Below are positions 51,465 to 59,572 of a stretch of DNA of 64,000 bases, piece by piece; positions within the stretch are counted from its first letter, which is position 1, and every line of letters begins with the position of its first letter. Location: positions 2,542,001 to 2,606,000 of the forward strand of contig CP097573.1 of the NCBI GenBank assembly GCA_000492175.2, written 5' to 3'. Below the pieces are notes generated by a model. That model worked only from the letters and a program-made list of their open reading frames with translations. It was not told where the DNA came from and searched no databases. The position numbers and the translations under genes are program-made. Origin of the DNA: Firmicutes bacterium ASF500. Its GTDB lineage: Bacteria; Bacillota; Clostridia; Oscillospirales; Oscillospiraceae.

Positions 51465-51992
51465 ATGGATACCTTCTATTCCATCCTGGTGGATGAGGAG
51501 TGCAGCCAAATCTGGGACCGGATCGACACAGAGCTGCAATTCCGCCCCAGCGTCCGGGTCAGTCAGGTGCCCTTCCGGCTTCCCGCCCCCTGGGTGGTCC
51601 ACGATTTGACCTATTTCCCCGTGGAGCAGCGGTATGAGGACTTCAAGGAGACTGTGGTCCGGGCCCTGGTGGACTGCCTGGGAGAGGACGACTGGATTTA
51701 CGCCCTGGATTGGCAGCACAGCGGCTTTCGCTACGACCCCCGCCGGCCCGTCACCGAGCACGACCACTGGGTGGAGGATGCGCGGTATGGCGGCGTGCTG
51801 GGCGGGGGCTACAACGCCTATTTTCCCGAATTTTACCCCGACGGGGACTATTACTTTTTCGTCCAGCGGGACCTGAAATGGGGCTATCTGGGCCATCCCT
51901 GGCGGCGGGAGATCTGGCTGTTCGGCGCGCCGCTGGTGGAGCGGCTGTCCCCGGAGCTGGAGGCGCTGGGCTTTCCGGTGAAGGCGGTGTGA
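51465..51992 (+). CDS. DUF2716 family protein
   Basis: 175 aa with the DUF2716 pattern: an N-terminal W-x-R, FRPSVRVSQVPFRLPAPWVVHDLTYF, YALDWQHSGFRYDP, YFPEFYPDGDYYFFVQRDLKWGYLGHPWRREIWLFGAPLVERL. The function of the family is not known; it often occurs with other small unknowns, in a manner typical of immunity-like genes. It is the last gene of the AAA operon; repeats follow directly. Confidence 0.85.
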   Translation: MDTFYSILVDEECSQIWDRIDTELQFRPSVRVSQVPFRLPAPWVVHDLTYFPVEQRYEDFKETVVRALVDCLGEDDWIYALDWQHSGFRYDPRRPVTEHDHWVEDARYGGVLGGGYNAYFPEFYPDGDYYFFVQRDLKWGYLGHPWRREIWLFGAPLVERLSPELEALGFPVKAV

Positions 51993-51995
51993 GTT

Positions 51996-52018
51996 GTAGG
52001 GGCGGATATCATCCGCCC
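51996..52018. repeat. Short GTAGGGG palindrome (ATCATCCGCC type)
   Basis: GTAGGGGCGGATATCATCCG then CCC; second copy of the element at 16691. The neighbouring main-family palindrome is at 52034. Confidence 0.6.
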
Positions 52019-52033
52019 GCAGAATAAATGTGT

Positions 52034-52112
52034 GTAGGGCGCGACGACCCGGCGCGCCGTCCCTGAACAGGCACGGAGATGGAACGCGGCGGGCCGAGTC
52101 GTCCCGCCCTAC
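52034..52112. repeat. GTAGGGCGCG palindromic repeat, copy 9
   Basis: CGCG-type left arm, CGGG-type right arm (GGGCCGAGTCGTCCCGCCCTAC), unique centre CCTGAACAGGCACGGAG. Confidence 0.85.
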
Positions 52113-52123
52113 GAAAGAGCATT

Positions 52124-52165
52124 ACGTCATGTAGGGCAAGGGCTCTGCCCTTGCCCTACATGACG
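52124..52165. repeat. GTAGGGCAAGGGC palindrome (short form)
   Basis: CGTCATGTAGGGCAAGGGC and GCCCTTGCCCTACATGACG form a near-perfect 19-bp inverted repeat. The same arms are found inside the MITE-like element at 34329-34503. Confidence 0.8.
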
Positions 52166-52199
52166 AAGACCAAACAATAACATTTAGGAGGAAACCACC

Positions 52200-52529
52200 A
52201 TGTTACTGAATTTTGACCAGATGGAAGAACAGCTTGTCCCCAACCCCAGGGGGGGCGAAGGGCAGATGCGCAAGCGGGCCTTTCAGAATGAGGACATCCA
52301 GATCATGGACCTGCATCTGGCTCCCCACAGCGTCATCGGCCTGCACCCCCACACCGAGGACAGCGAGATGTATTACATCGTATCCGGCACGGGCCGGGTG
52401 GTGTGCGACGGAGAATATGAGCCCGTGTCGGCGGGCTCCTGCCACTACTGCCCCCGGGGGCATGAGCATAGCCTCATCAACGATGGCGATGAGGACATGG
52501 TCATTCTGGCCGTCATCCCCGCCCGATGA
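52200..52529 (+). CDS. Cupin-domain protein
   Basis: 109 aa, a single cupin barrel: motif 1 GLHPHTEDSEMYYIVSGTGRV and motif 2 SAGSCHYCPRGHEHSLIN supply metal-binding His/Glu residues. AGGAGG lies 7 nt before the ATG. Its stop overlaps the mtaB start by 4 bp, so the two are translated together. A small-molecule or metal-sensing role is possible; a direct role in tRNA modification is not known. Confidence 0.9.
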   Translation: MLLNFDQMEEQLVPNPRGGEGQMRKRAFQNEDIQIMDLHLAPHSVIGLHPHTEDSEMYYIVSGTGRVVCDGEYEPVSAGSCHYCPRGHEHSLINDGDEDMVILAVIPAR

Positions 52530-53827
52530 GGATTGCCTTCTGTACCCTGGGCTGTAAGGTCAACCAGTACGAGACCCAGGCCCTGGAGCGGCTGTTCACC
52601 GCCCGGGGGCACGTCCTGGCCCCCTTCGAGGGGGAGGCGGATGTGTATGTAATCAACTCCTGCACCGTCACGGCGGTGAGCGACAAGAAGTCCCGGCAGG
52701 TGGTCCGTCAGGCCCGGAATCGGGCCCCGGGCGCGGTGGTGGCCCTGTGCGGCTGTTACCCCCAGACCCACCGGTCGGACATGAAGGACCTGCCCGTGGA
52801 CCTGGTGGCGGGCACCGGGGACCGGCTTAATTTTGTGGAGCTGGTGGAGCGGGTCTGGGCGGAGCACCGGGAGAAGATCACCGCCCTGGACGACGCTATG
52901 AAGCGGCGGGTCTTTGAGCCCCTCCCCGCCGGGGGGCTGGAGGGCCGCACCCGGGCGATGCTCAAGGTGGAGGACGGGTGCGTCAACTTCTGCACGTACT
53001 GCATCATCCCTTACGCCCGGGGGCCGGTCCGCTCCCTGCCTCTGCAAGACGCCGCCGCCCAGGCGGCTAAGCTGGCGGAAGAGGGCTACCGGGAGCTGGT
53101 GCTCACCGGAATTGAAATTTCCTCCTGGGGACATGACCTGCGGGACGGAACCTCCCTCATCGACCTGGTGGAGGCCGTCTGCGCCGCCGCCCCAAGCTGC
53201 CGTGTCCGGCTGGGCTCCCTGGAGCCCCGGACCATCACCGAGGAGTTCTGCCTCCGGGGGGCGAGGCTGGAAAACCTCTGCCCCCACTTCCATCTGTCTA
53301 TGCAGTCCGGCTGTGACGCTACCTTGAAGCGGATGAACCGGAAATATGACACCGCCCGGTTTTTTGAGAGCGTCTGCCTGCTGCGGGAGCACTTCCAAAA
53401 CCCCGCTGTCACCACCGACATGATCGTGGGCTTTCCCGGGGAGACCGAGGAAGAGTTCGCCCAGTCTCTGGAGTTCATCCAGCGGTGCGCCTTTGCCGCG
53501 ATGCACATCTTCCCCTACTCCAAGCGCCCCGGTACCCCGGCGGCGGCGATGCCCGATCAGGTACTCAAGGCCGTGAAAGAGGAGCGGGCCCGCCGTGCCG
53601 CTGAGATCGCCGCCGGGATGGAGCGCCGCTACCTGGAGCAGTGGAAAACGGCGGAGGTCCTCTTCGAGGAGGAACGGGACGGCCTGTGGCGGGGCCACAC
53701 CACCCGCTACTGCGAGGTCCGGGTCCGGAGCGGGGAAAATCTCCACAACCAGCTTCGTCAGGTGTCCGTCACCGGCGTGGGGGACGGATATCTGGAGGGG
53801 GAACTATTAAATTTGGGAAACGGGTAG
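52526..53827 (+). CDS. mtaB: tRNA (t6A37) methylthiotransferase MtaB
   Basis: 433 aa radical-SAM enzyme that adds a methylthio group to t6A37 of tRNA. The N-terminal UPF0004 domain with three Cys (FCTLGCKVNQYE, NSCTVT, CGCYPQ) binds one [4Fe-4S] cluster; the radical-SAM motif CVNFCTYC (about 152-159) binds the second; a TRAM-like C-terminus follows. TLGCKVNQYE(T) and KVEDGC distinguish MtaB from MiaB. Coupled to the cupin gene. Confidence 0.95.
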   Translation: MRIAFCTLGCKVNQYETQALERLFTARGHVLAPFEGEADVYVINSCTVTAVSDKKSRQVVRQARNRAPGAVVALCGCYPQTHRSDMKDLPVDLVAGTGDRLNFVELVERVWAEHREKITALDDAMKRRVFEPLPAGGLEGRTRAMLKVEDGCVNFCTYCIIPYARGPVRSLPLQDAAAQAAKLAEEGYRELVLTGIEISSWGHDLRDGTSLIDLVEAVCAAAPSCRVRLGSLEPRTITEEFCLRGARLENLCPHFHLSMQSGCDATLKRMNRKYDTARFFESVCLLREHFQNPAVTTDMIVGFPGETEEEFAQSLEFIQRCAFAAMHIFPYSKRPGTPAAAMPDQVLKAVKEERARRAAEIAAGMERRYLEQWKTAEVLFEEERDGLWRGHTTRYCEVRVRSGENLHNQLRQVSVTGVGDGYLEGELLNLGNG

Positions 53828-53869
53828 AATCTACCAGGGAACGGTGGTATAATATCCATCGGCCTTTTT

Positions 53870-53951
53870 GTAGGGCGCGACGACCCCGGCGCGCCGCCCA
53901 AAGCGATTTTGCCATCTGAAACAGCGGGCCGCCGAGGTCGTCGGCCCCTAC
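53870..53951. repeat. GTAGGGCGCG palindromic repeat, copy 10 (diverged)
   Basis: The left arm is the canonical CGCG type; the right arm GAGGTCGTCGGCCCCTAC is diverged. It fills the gap between mtaB and the CofE-like gene. Confidence 0.8.
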
Positions 53952-53993
53952 ACACATCAATCGATAACGCACCAAGGAGAGGAGCCCTGCCCC

Positions 53994-54692
53994 ATGAGTG
54001 AGAATTACAGCGCCAACCCCGGCAAGAGCCTGGTCCGTGCCGTGGACGGCGTGGATTATCTGCGCATTCCCGTCAAAACCCACCTGATTACCAAGGACGA
54101 CGACATGGCCGACGTGGTCAATAAATACCCCAAGGACAAGATGAGGCCGGGGGACATCCTGTTCATCTCGGAGAAGGCGGTGGCCTGTACCCAGAGCCGG
54201 GCCATCCCCATGGAGGACATCCGCCCCCGGAAGCTGGCGGTTACCCTGAGCCGCTACGTCACCAAGACCCCCGCCGGCATCGGCCTGGGCATCCCGGAGA
54301 CCATGGAGATGGCCCTCCAGGAGTGCGGCACCCTGCGGATTTTGTTCGCCGCCTTCTGCTCGGTCATCGGCAAGATCTTCGGCCAGCGAGGTTGGTTCTA
54401 CAATGTGGCCGGTCCCAAGGCCCGGGGCATCGACGGCCCCACCCACGGCACCATCCCGCCCTACGACCACTACGTGGTCCTCACCCCCGAGGACCCCATG
54501 GGGACCTCCAAAAAGCTGTCCAAGGCCCTGGGGCACCCGGTGGCCATCGTGGATATCAATGACCTGGGGGCCAACATTCTGGGCTTCTCCGAGAAGGAGC
54601 CCTCCATGGACTGGCTGGCTAAGGCGCTGGGGGACAACCCCCTGGGCCAGGGCGGCGAGTGTACCCCCATGGGTATTTTGCGAAAGGCGTAA
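53994..54692 (+). CDS. CofE-like (F420-0:gamma-glutamyl ligase family) protein
   Basis: 232 aa with the CofE/FbiB-N fold signatures: RIPVKTHLITKDDD, GDILFISEKAVACTQSRAIPMEDI, VAGPKARGIDGPTHGTIPPYDHYVVLTPEDP and AIVDINDLGANILGFS. True CofE adds gamma-glutamates to coenzyme F420-0, but gut Clostridia generally lack F420, so the acceptor here is probably different. AAGGAGAGGAG precedes the ATG. It is flanked by a repeat and a terminator, so it is monocistronic. Confidence 0.88.
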   Translation: MSENYSANPGKSLVRAVDGVDYLRIPVKTHLITKDDDMADVVNKYPKDKMRPGDILFISEKAVACTQSRAIPMEDIRPRKLAVTLSRYVTKTPAGIGLGIPETMEMALQECGTLRILFAAFCSVIGKIFGQRGWFYNVAGPKARGIDGPTHGTIPPYDHYVVLTPEDPMGTSKKLSKALGHPVAIVDINDLGANILGFSEKEPSMDWLAKALGDNPLGQGGECTPMGILRKA

Positions 54693-54710
54693 CAGGATAA
54701 GGCATAACAG

Positions 54711-54747
54711 ACCGCCGCAGGCCCTCAAGGCCTGCGGCGGTTTCGTT
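54711..54747 (+). terminator. Terminator of the CofE-like gene
   Basis: A perfect 13-bp stem ACCGCCGCAGGCC / GGCCTGCGGCGGT around CTCAA, followed by TTCGTT. Confidence 0.8.
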
Positions 54748-54759
54748 AGGAGCTGAAAA

Positions 54760-54799
54760 ACAAAGAAGGTCCGGAACCCGTCGGGGTTCCGGACCTTCT
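54760..54799 (-). terminator. Terminator of tRNA-Leu(CAG)
   Basis: A perfect 16-bp stem AGAAGGTCCGGAACCC / GGGTTCCGGACCTTCT, immediately 3' of the tRNA on the minus strand, followed there by TTTGTTTTTCAG. Confidence 0.85.
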
Positions 54800-54885
54800 G
54801 GTGCGCGAGGCGGGAGTCGAACCCGCACGCCCTTGCGAGCACTGGCACCTGAAGCCAGCGAGTCTACCAATTCCACCACTCGCGC
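54799..54885 (-). tRNA. tRNA-Leu (anticodon CAG)
   Basis: An 87-nt class II tRNA with encoded CCA: acceptor GCGCGAG/CTCGCGC, anticodon stem CTGGC/GCCAG with loop TTCAGGT (CAG, reads CUG), long variable arm, T-loop TTCGACT. Confidence 0.95.
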
Positions 54886-54995
54886 GTTTGTGGGTGGCAC
54901 TCATCAGCGCAAGACAGATAATACCATAATCAGCGAATGGTGTCAATACCTTTTTTCAAAAATTTTTGACAGGCCTGGAGAGCGGGACAGAGGGT

Positions 54996-56432
54996 TCAGG
55001 TACGCCGCCAGGTGGAGGGGCTGAACAGGACCAGGATGGGGAAAATTTCCAGACGGCCCACGATCATACACAGGGACATGACGGCCTTGGACAGCCCGGA
55101 GAAGGCGGCGAAGTTGCCGCTGGGGCCGATGGCCTCCAGGCCGGGGCCCACGTTGCTGACGCAGGTGAGGGCGGCGCTGAAGGAGACGGCGAAGGACTGG
55201 CCGTCCAGAGAGATGACGAGGGCGGCGGCAAAGACGGTGACCACATAGCCCCCCAGAAAGACCAGCAGGGTGTGCAGGGTGGACTCGCTGACCAGCTTGC
55301 CGTCCAGCTTGACCACCTCCACCGAGCGGGGATGGGTGATGCGGTGGACCTCCCGGCGGAGGGCCCGGAGGAGGAGGAGCACCCGGGAGCACTTCATGCC
55401 GCCGCCGGTGGACCCGGCGCAGGCCCCGCAGAACATAATCAGCACCAGAATCAGCTGGGAGAACTGGGGCCAGAGCACGAAGTCCGCGGTGCCGAAGCCG
55501 GTGGTGGAGATGATGGCGGCTATCTGGAACACCGTGTACCGGAAGCTCTCCCACAGGCTGGCGTACACCCCGCTGTTGACCAGGGTGAGGATGGCCGTGG
55601 ACCCAAGGACCACCGCCAGGAAGAAGCGCAGCTCGTCGCTGGCTACGGCCTCCCGCCACTTTTTGGTGAGAAGCAGGAAGTAAATAGCGAAGTTCACCGA
55701 GAACAGCAGCATGAACACCGTGATAATCATCTCCACGGCCACGCTGCCGTAGGCCCCCACACTGGCGTTCCGGTTGGAGAAGCCGCCGGTGCCGGCGGTG
55801 GAGAAGGAGTGAATCAGGGCGTCGTACAGGGGCAGTCCGGCGATTTTCAGGCAGAGGACCTCCAGGGCGGTGAGGACGAAGTACATGGTGTACAGAATCT
55901 TGGAGGTCTGGGACTGCTTGGGCACCAGCTTGGAGAACACCGGCCCCGGCGTCTCCGCCTGGGTCAGGTAGTGGGAGCGGATACCCAGCTTGGGCACGAT
56001 GGCGGTAGCCAGCACCAGCACCCCCATGCCCCCCAGCCAGTGAGTGAAGGCCCGCCAGAACAGGATGCCCTTGGGCAGGGACTCAATGTCGGTGAGGATG
56101 GTGGAGCCGGTGGTGGTAAAGCCGGAGCAGGATTCAAAAATGGCGTCGATGGGGGTGGCGAAATAGCCGCAGAGGATGAAGGGCAGGGCCCCCACCAGGC
56201 CGGTGAAAATCCAGATCAGGCCCACCGCCACAAAGCCCTCCCGGGTGAAGAACTGCTGCTTGGCGGGCAGGGCGGACAGGGCGAAGCCGATGCCGGCCAC
56301 GACGGCGATGGACAGCAGGAAGGGGAGGGGGTCCTCCCGGTAGATCAGGGCGGCGGCCAGCGGGACGGCCAGGGCGGCGGCCTCGATGAGCAACACCCGG
56401 CCCACCAGCTTTAAGACCAGCTTGATGTTCAT
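54996..56432 (-). CDS. trkH: TrkH-family potassium uptake protein
   Basis: 478 aa with the four-fold membrane-pore-membrane architecture. Selectivity-filter loops: SCSGFTTTGSTI, FSTAGTGGFSN, ISTTGFGTAD and CVSNVGPGLE. The channel imports K+ (or Na+-coupled K+) under control of the TrkA subunit, whose stop overlaps this start by 4 bp. K+ uptake of this kind is a known target of c-di-AMP, linking it conceptually to gdpP at 19-21 kb. Confidence 0.97.
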   Translation of the reverse strand: MNIKLVLKLVGRVLLIEAAALAVPLAAALIYREDPLPFLLSIAVVAGIGFALSALPAKQQFFTREGFVAVGLIWIFTGLVGALPFILCGYFATPIDAIFESCSGFTTTGSTILTDIESLPKGILFWRAFTHWLGGMGVLVLATAIVPKLGIRSHYLTQAETPGPVFSKLVPKQSQTSKILYTMYFVLTALEVLCLKIAGLPLYDALIHSFSTAGTGGFSNRNASVGAYGSVAVEMIITVFMLLFSVNFAIYFLLLTKKWREAVASDELRFFLAVVLGSTAILTLVNSGVYASLWESFRYTVFQIAAIISTTGFGTADFVLWPQFSQLILVLIMFCGACAGSTGGGMKCSRVLLLLRALRREVHRITHPRSVEVVKLDGKLVSESTLHTLLVFLGGYVVTVFAAALVISLDGQSFAVSFSAALTCVSNVGPGLEAIGPSGNFAAFSGLSKAVMSLCMIVGRLEIFPILVLFSPSTWRRT

Positions 56433-57820
56433 GTCCCGCTCCCTCCCGAGGCCGTGGGCTCAGCGGCGTGGATGTCGTTCAGGTCCAGCACGCCGCCTCC
56501 CCGGGCGATGATGATGACCTGGTCCCCCTCCTGGAGGAAGGAGGAGCCCTCGGGGATGATGATATCCCGGCCCCGGACGATAACAGCCAGCAGAACCCCG
56601 GGGCGCAGGCGCAGGTCTTTCAGGGGGACGCCCAGATGGCGGGTGGAGGGGCCCACGGTGAACTCCATGGCCTCCGCGCCGCCGTCGGCGATGCGGTGGA
56701 GGGAGTTCATCACGCTACCCTGGGAGTTCTGCATCCCCCGGACCACGTGGAGGATGTGGGAGGCGGTGACAAATTTTGGGGAAATGACGCTGTCCAGCCC
56801 CAGGGAGCGGACGATGCCGGCGTAGCCCTGGCGGTTGCACTTGGTAATGACCTTGCCCAGCCCCTGCTGCATGGCGTACAGGGCGATAATCAGGTTGTCC
56901 TCGTCCCGGTCGGTGAGGGAGATAAAGGCGTCGCTGGCGGTGAGGTTCTCCGACTCCAAAAGCTCGGAGTCGGTGCCGTCGCCGCAGATAACGGTGACGT
57001 GGGGGAACCGCTCGCTGATAAGGCGGCAGCGCTCCTCGCTGCGCTCCACGATCTTGAGGCGGATGCCGATGCGGTCCAGAATGCTGGCCAGGTACATAGA
57101 CACCTTGCCGCCCCCTACCAGGAAGACCTGCTTCACCTTGGGGGCGTAGCGGCCCAGCTGGCGGAAGAACTGGTCCAGACTGTTGGGCCGGCCGATAAGA
57201 TAGAGCTTGTCCCCCGCCTGGGGCACGAAGGAGCCGTTGGGGATGGAGACCTCCCCGTTCCGGTCCACGGCGCAGAACAGAAGGGACAGCTTCTTGATCT
57301 GTCCGGGCAGGTTATACAGGGGAGTTCCCACCAGAAAGTCCCCCTCCTGGAGGCGGAAGCCCATCAGCTCCACCATCCCCCGGCAGAAGGTCTCAATATT
57401 AGCGGCGGAGGGGAAGCGGAGCAGGCGGGAGATTTCCACAGCGGTGGTGTTCTCCGGGTTGATGACCATGTCGATCTTCAGATTCTGGCGCAGCTCGGCC
57501 ACGCTGCTGGTATACTCCTGGTTGCGGATGCGGGCGATGGTGTATTTGGCGCCCATGCTCTTGGCGGTGAGGGAGCAGACCATGTTCACCTCGTCGGAGT
57601 TGGTTGCGGCCACCAGCAGGTCGGCCTCGCCGGCCCCCGCCTCCCGCAGGGCGGAGGCGGATACGCCGTTGCCCCGGACGGTCATGATGTCCAGCTGGTC
57701 GCCGGCCCGGCGGAGGGCCTCCTCGTCGGTGTCCACGATGGTGACGTCGTGCTCCTCCTTCACCAGCTGCTCGGCCAGGGTGAAGCCCACCTTGCCGCTG
57801 CCTACGATGATAATATTCAT
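56429..57820 (-). CDS. trkA: Trk system potassium uptake protein TrkA
   Basis: 463 aa from the ATG at 57820 (AAAGGA upstream); the frame extends upstream through a hairpin repeat without a ribosome site. Two RCK halves: RCK_N with VGSGKVG (6-12), VDTD and RCK_C, then a second NAD-binding fold starting VFLVGGGKVSMYLA (about 230) and a second RCK_C with LRPGVLLAVIVRGRDIIIPEGSSFLQEGDQVIII. It gates TrkH through NAD(H)/ATP. Overlaps trkH (ATGA). Confidence 0.96.
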   Translation of the reverse strand: MNIIIVGSGKVGFTLAEQLVKEEHDVTIVDTDEEALRRAGDQLDIMTVRGNGVSASALREAGAGEADLLVAATNSDEVNMVCSLTAKSMGAKYTIARIRNQEYTSSVAELRQNLKIDMVINPENTTAVEISRLLRFPSAANIETFCRGMVELMGFRLQEGDFLVGTPLYNLPGQIKKLSLLFCAVDRNGEVSIPNGSFVPQAGDKLYLIGRPNSLDQFFRQLGRYAPKVKQVFLVGGGKVSMYLASILDRIGIRLKIVERSEERCRLISERFPHVTVICGDGTDSELLESENLTASDAFISLTDRDEDNLIIALYAMQQGLGKVITKCNRQGYAGIVRSLGLDSVISPKFVTASHILHVVRGMQNSQGSVMNSLHRIADGGAEAMEFTVGPSTRHLGVPLKDLRLRPGVLLAVIVRGRDIIIPEGSSFLQEGDQVIIIARGGGVLDLNDIHAAEPTASGGSGT

Positions 57821-57845
57821 TCCAAAAATCCTTTCCGGTTGAAAG

Positions 57846-57878
57846 CGCAAAGCCTCCCTCAGAGAGGGAGCCTTTGCG
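57846..57878 (-). terminator. Hairpin between the anchored unknown gene and trkA
   Basis: CGCAAAGCCTCCCTC-AGA-GAGGGAGCCTTTGCG, a 15-bp stem with one C-C mismatch. It is a minimal form of the CTCCCT repeat family. It can act as a terminator or mRNA-processing hairpin; only a short T-run (GCTTTC) follows on the minus strand. Confidence 0.55.
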
Positions 57879-57882
57879 GTCT

Positions 57883-58596
57883 TTAGATAGTCCACTCCCC
57901 GTGGACGATGCCCACCAGGTACCAGTGCTCTCCCTTGGCCTCAAAGACCAGCTTGAGGGAGGACCAGTCCATTCCGTCGTTCACCGGGTCGGCGCTGGGG
58001 AAGCTGAAATCCACAAAGCGGCAGTCCGGATAGGCCTCGGTGAGGTTCTCCAGGGCGTTGCCCGCGGTGATGATGCTGTCCACCCCGATCTCCGGGGCCT
58101 GGGTGTAGTCCTTGTCGTAGACGTACCGCTGAACATACTGGGCCGCCGTCATTTTGATGGGGCCGCCCCGGCCGTCCTCAAAGCCCCAGGTGTAGACGTT
58201 CTGGTCCTGGCCCAGATTTTTGATCTGGTCCGGGGTGAAGTTCAGGTCGGCGTCCAGCTTCACGGTGGAGTAGGGGGTGAAGGTCACGCCCCGCTCCGGG
58301 TGGACGTAGGCGGCCAGGGTGGACCAGCTCTGCCGCTGGAGGCACCGGTTCACGGCGCAGGCCGCGTTCAGCAGGGGGAAGTTGTCCGCCTGGTCCAGGA
58401 CCGCCTCTGAGAAGTCGGAGCCGGATGAGGCGCTGGACTGGCTCAGAGAGGCGCCGGGGGGCGGGATGAAGGTGTCCGGCGGGTTTCCAGGCAGGGCGGG
58501 CTGGCTGTCCTCCTGAAAATCAACGGGCAGGAGGATCCCCACCAGCAGGCCGATCACCAGGCACAGGACGCAGGGAAAATATAAAAAACGTTTCAA
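57883..58596 (-). CDS. Membrane-anchored extracytoplasmic protein, unknown
   Basis: 237 aa if started at TTG 58596, 7-8 nt after GGGAGGTGG; the longest frame begins at a GTG (58626) with no ribosome site. An N-terminal basic-hydrophobic segment (KRFLYFPCVLCLVIGLLVGILLP) is an uncleaved anchor or signal. A Pro/Ser-rich linker and a ~160-aa domain follow (LNAACAVNRCLQRQSWSTLAAYVHPERGVTFTPYSTV ... WYLVGIVHGEWTI). This looks like a substrate- or ligand-sensing NTF2-like module, not assigned to a family. It precedes trkA-trkH in the same direction. Confidence 0.75.
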   Translation of the reverse strand: MKRFLYFPCVLCLVIGLLVGILLPVDFQEDSQPALPGNPPDTFIPPPGASLSQSSASSGSDFSEAVLDQADNFPLLNAACAVNRCLQRQSWSTLAAYVHPERGVTFTPYSTVKLDADLNFTPDQIKNLGQDQNVYTWGFEDGRGGPIKMTAAQYVQRYVYDKDYTQAPEIGVDSIITAGNALENLTEAYPDCRFVDFSFPSADPVNDGMDWSSLKLVFEAKGEHWYLVGIVHGEWTI

Positions 58597-58665
58597 ACAG
58601 TCAGCCACCTCCCAGAGCAGGAACACAGAAGCGGGAATTTCGCCGGGTATCGTTCGTACAGGGCC

Positions 58666-58694
58666 ATTATACGCCTAAACGGCCCGGGATGCAA
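58666..58694 (-). promoter_or_regulatory. Promoter of the anchored protein / trkA-trkH unit
   Basis: On the minus strand, TTGCAT - 17 nt - TATAAT, 69 bp upstream of the start codon. Confidence 0.7.
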
Positions 58695-58793
58695 GAAGAA
58701 CAGACGTTCCCGGAAATTTTCGCGCAAAAATTTGTGCGATTTTACCGAAACGGCGCCCGTCAAAAAATTTCAGAGAGTTTTTGGAAAAAGGTG

Positions 58794-58822
58794 TTGACAT
58801 TTTTCGGCCTATGGGATAGAAT
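58794..58822 (+). promoter_or_regulatory. Promoter of rplJ-rplL
   Basis: TTGACA - 17 nt - TAGAAT, followed by a ~150-nt structured leader. Confidence 0.85.
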
Positions 58823-58974
58823 ACAGCTTGCGTTCAAAGACAGCAGGGGCTCTTCGGGGCATAATTCCTGCCGAGAGTGCATTCAAAGGGATATTCTTTT
58901 GATTGTGCTGTCCTCCTGTCTGACGACGGGAGGTTTTTTGTTTCGCAGATGATTATCTGGAGGTGAAACCAAAT
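58823..58974 (+). promoter_or_regulatory. Ribosomal protein L10 leader (autoregulatory mRNA structure)
   Basis: The 152-nt leader has GACAGCAGGGGC...GCATAATTCCTGCCGAGAGTGC, which resembles the conserved L10(L12)4-binding kink-turn region of Firmicute L10 leaders. A terminator hairpin follows (58912-58939), then the ribosome site. In known cases bound L10-L12 complex favours premature termination. Confidence 0.8.
58912..58939 (+). terminator. Attenuator in the L10 leader
   Basis: CCTCCTGTC-TGAC-GACGGGAGG (9-bp stem with one wobble) plus T6, lying 36 bp upstream of the rplJ start. Its left arm can alternatively pair with upstream leader sequence. Confidence 0.8.
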
Positions 58975-59529
58975 ATGCCTAACGCAAAGGTCCTTTCCGA
59001 GAAGAAGGCCGTGGTGGCCGCTCTGGAGGAACAGTTGAAGGGCGCCGCCAGCGGCGTGCTGGTGGACTATAAGGGCATCACCGTGGCGGAGGATACCGCC
59101 CTGCGCGCCGAGCTGCGTCAGAACGACGTGCAGTACAGCGTGGTGAAGAACACCCTGGTCCGCTTCGCTCTGGACAGCGCCGGACTGAAAGAGCTGGACG
59201 GGGTGCTCAACGGCACCACCTCTCTGGCCACCTGCGCCGGCGACCCCATCGCCCCCATGCGCGTGGTCAACAAGCACGCCAAGAAGCTGGGCGAGGATAA
59301 GTTCAACATCAAGGGCGGCTTTATGGACGGCAAGGTGATCTCCCTGGAAGAGATCATGGCTCTGGCTGAGCTGCCCTCCAAGGACGTGCTCCAGGCTCAG
59401 GCTCTGGGCATGATGCTGGCTCCCATTACCAGCCTGGCCATCGTGCTGAAAGCCATCGCCGAGAAGGGCGGCGAGCCCGCCGCCAAGGAGGAGGCCCCCG
59501 CGGAGGAGGCCGCTCCCGCCGCCGAGTAA
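58975..59529 (+). CDS. rplJ: 50S ribosomal protein L10
   Basis: 184 aa from the ATG at 58975 (GGAGGTG 9 nt upstream); an in-frame TTG four codons earlier overlaps that site. N-terminal [33 protein letters not shown] and [14 protein letters not shown] bind rRNA; the C-terminal helix carries L7/L12 dimers, and a Glu/Ala-rich tail follows. It regulates its own operon through the leader. Confidence 0.97.
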   Translation: MPNAKVLSEKKAVVAALEEQLKGAASGVLVDYKGITVAEDTALRAELRQNDVQYSVVKNTLVRFALDSAGLKELDGVLNGTTSLATCAGDPIAPMRVVNKHAKKLGEDKFNIKGGFMDGKVISLEEIMALAELPSKDVLQAQALGMMLAPITSLAIVLKAIAEKGGEPAAKEEAPAEEAAPAAE

Positions 59530-59572
59530 GCGGCACATTCTATCAACATACGATATAGGAGGTTTATTTATC

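Noticed and set aside
53848..53853. TATAAT upstream of the CofE-like gene as a promoter
   Set aside because: No acceptable -35 at 16-18 bp; the only hexamer there is TAGAAT, so it was not listed.
58689..58952. 87-aa plus-strand ORF upstream of rplJ
   Set aside because: It spans the rplJ promoter, the L10 leader and its terminator; no ribosome site.
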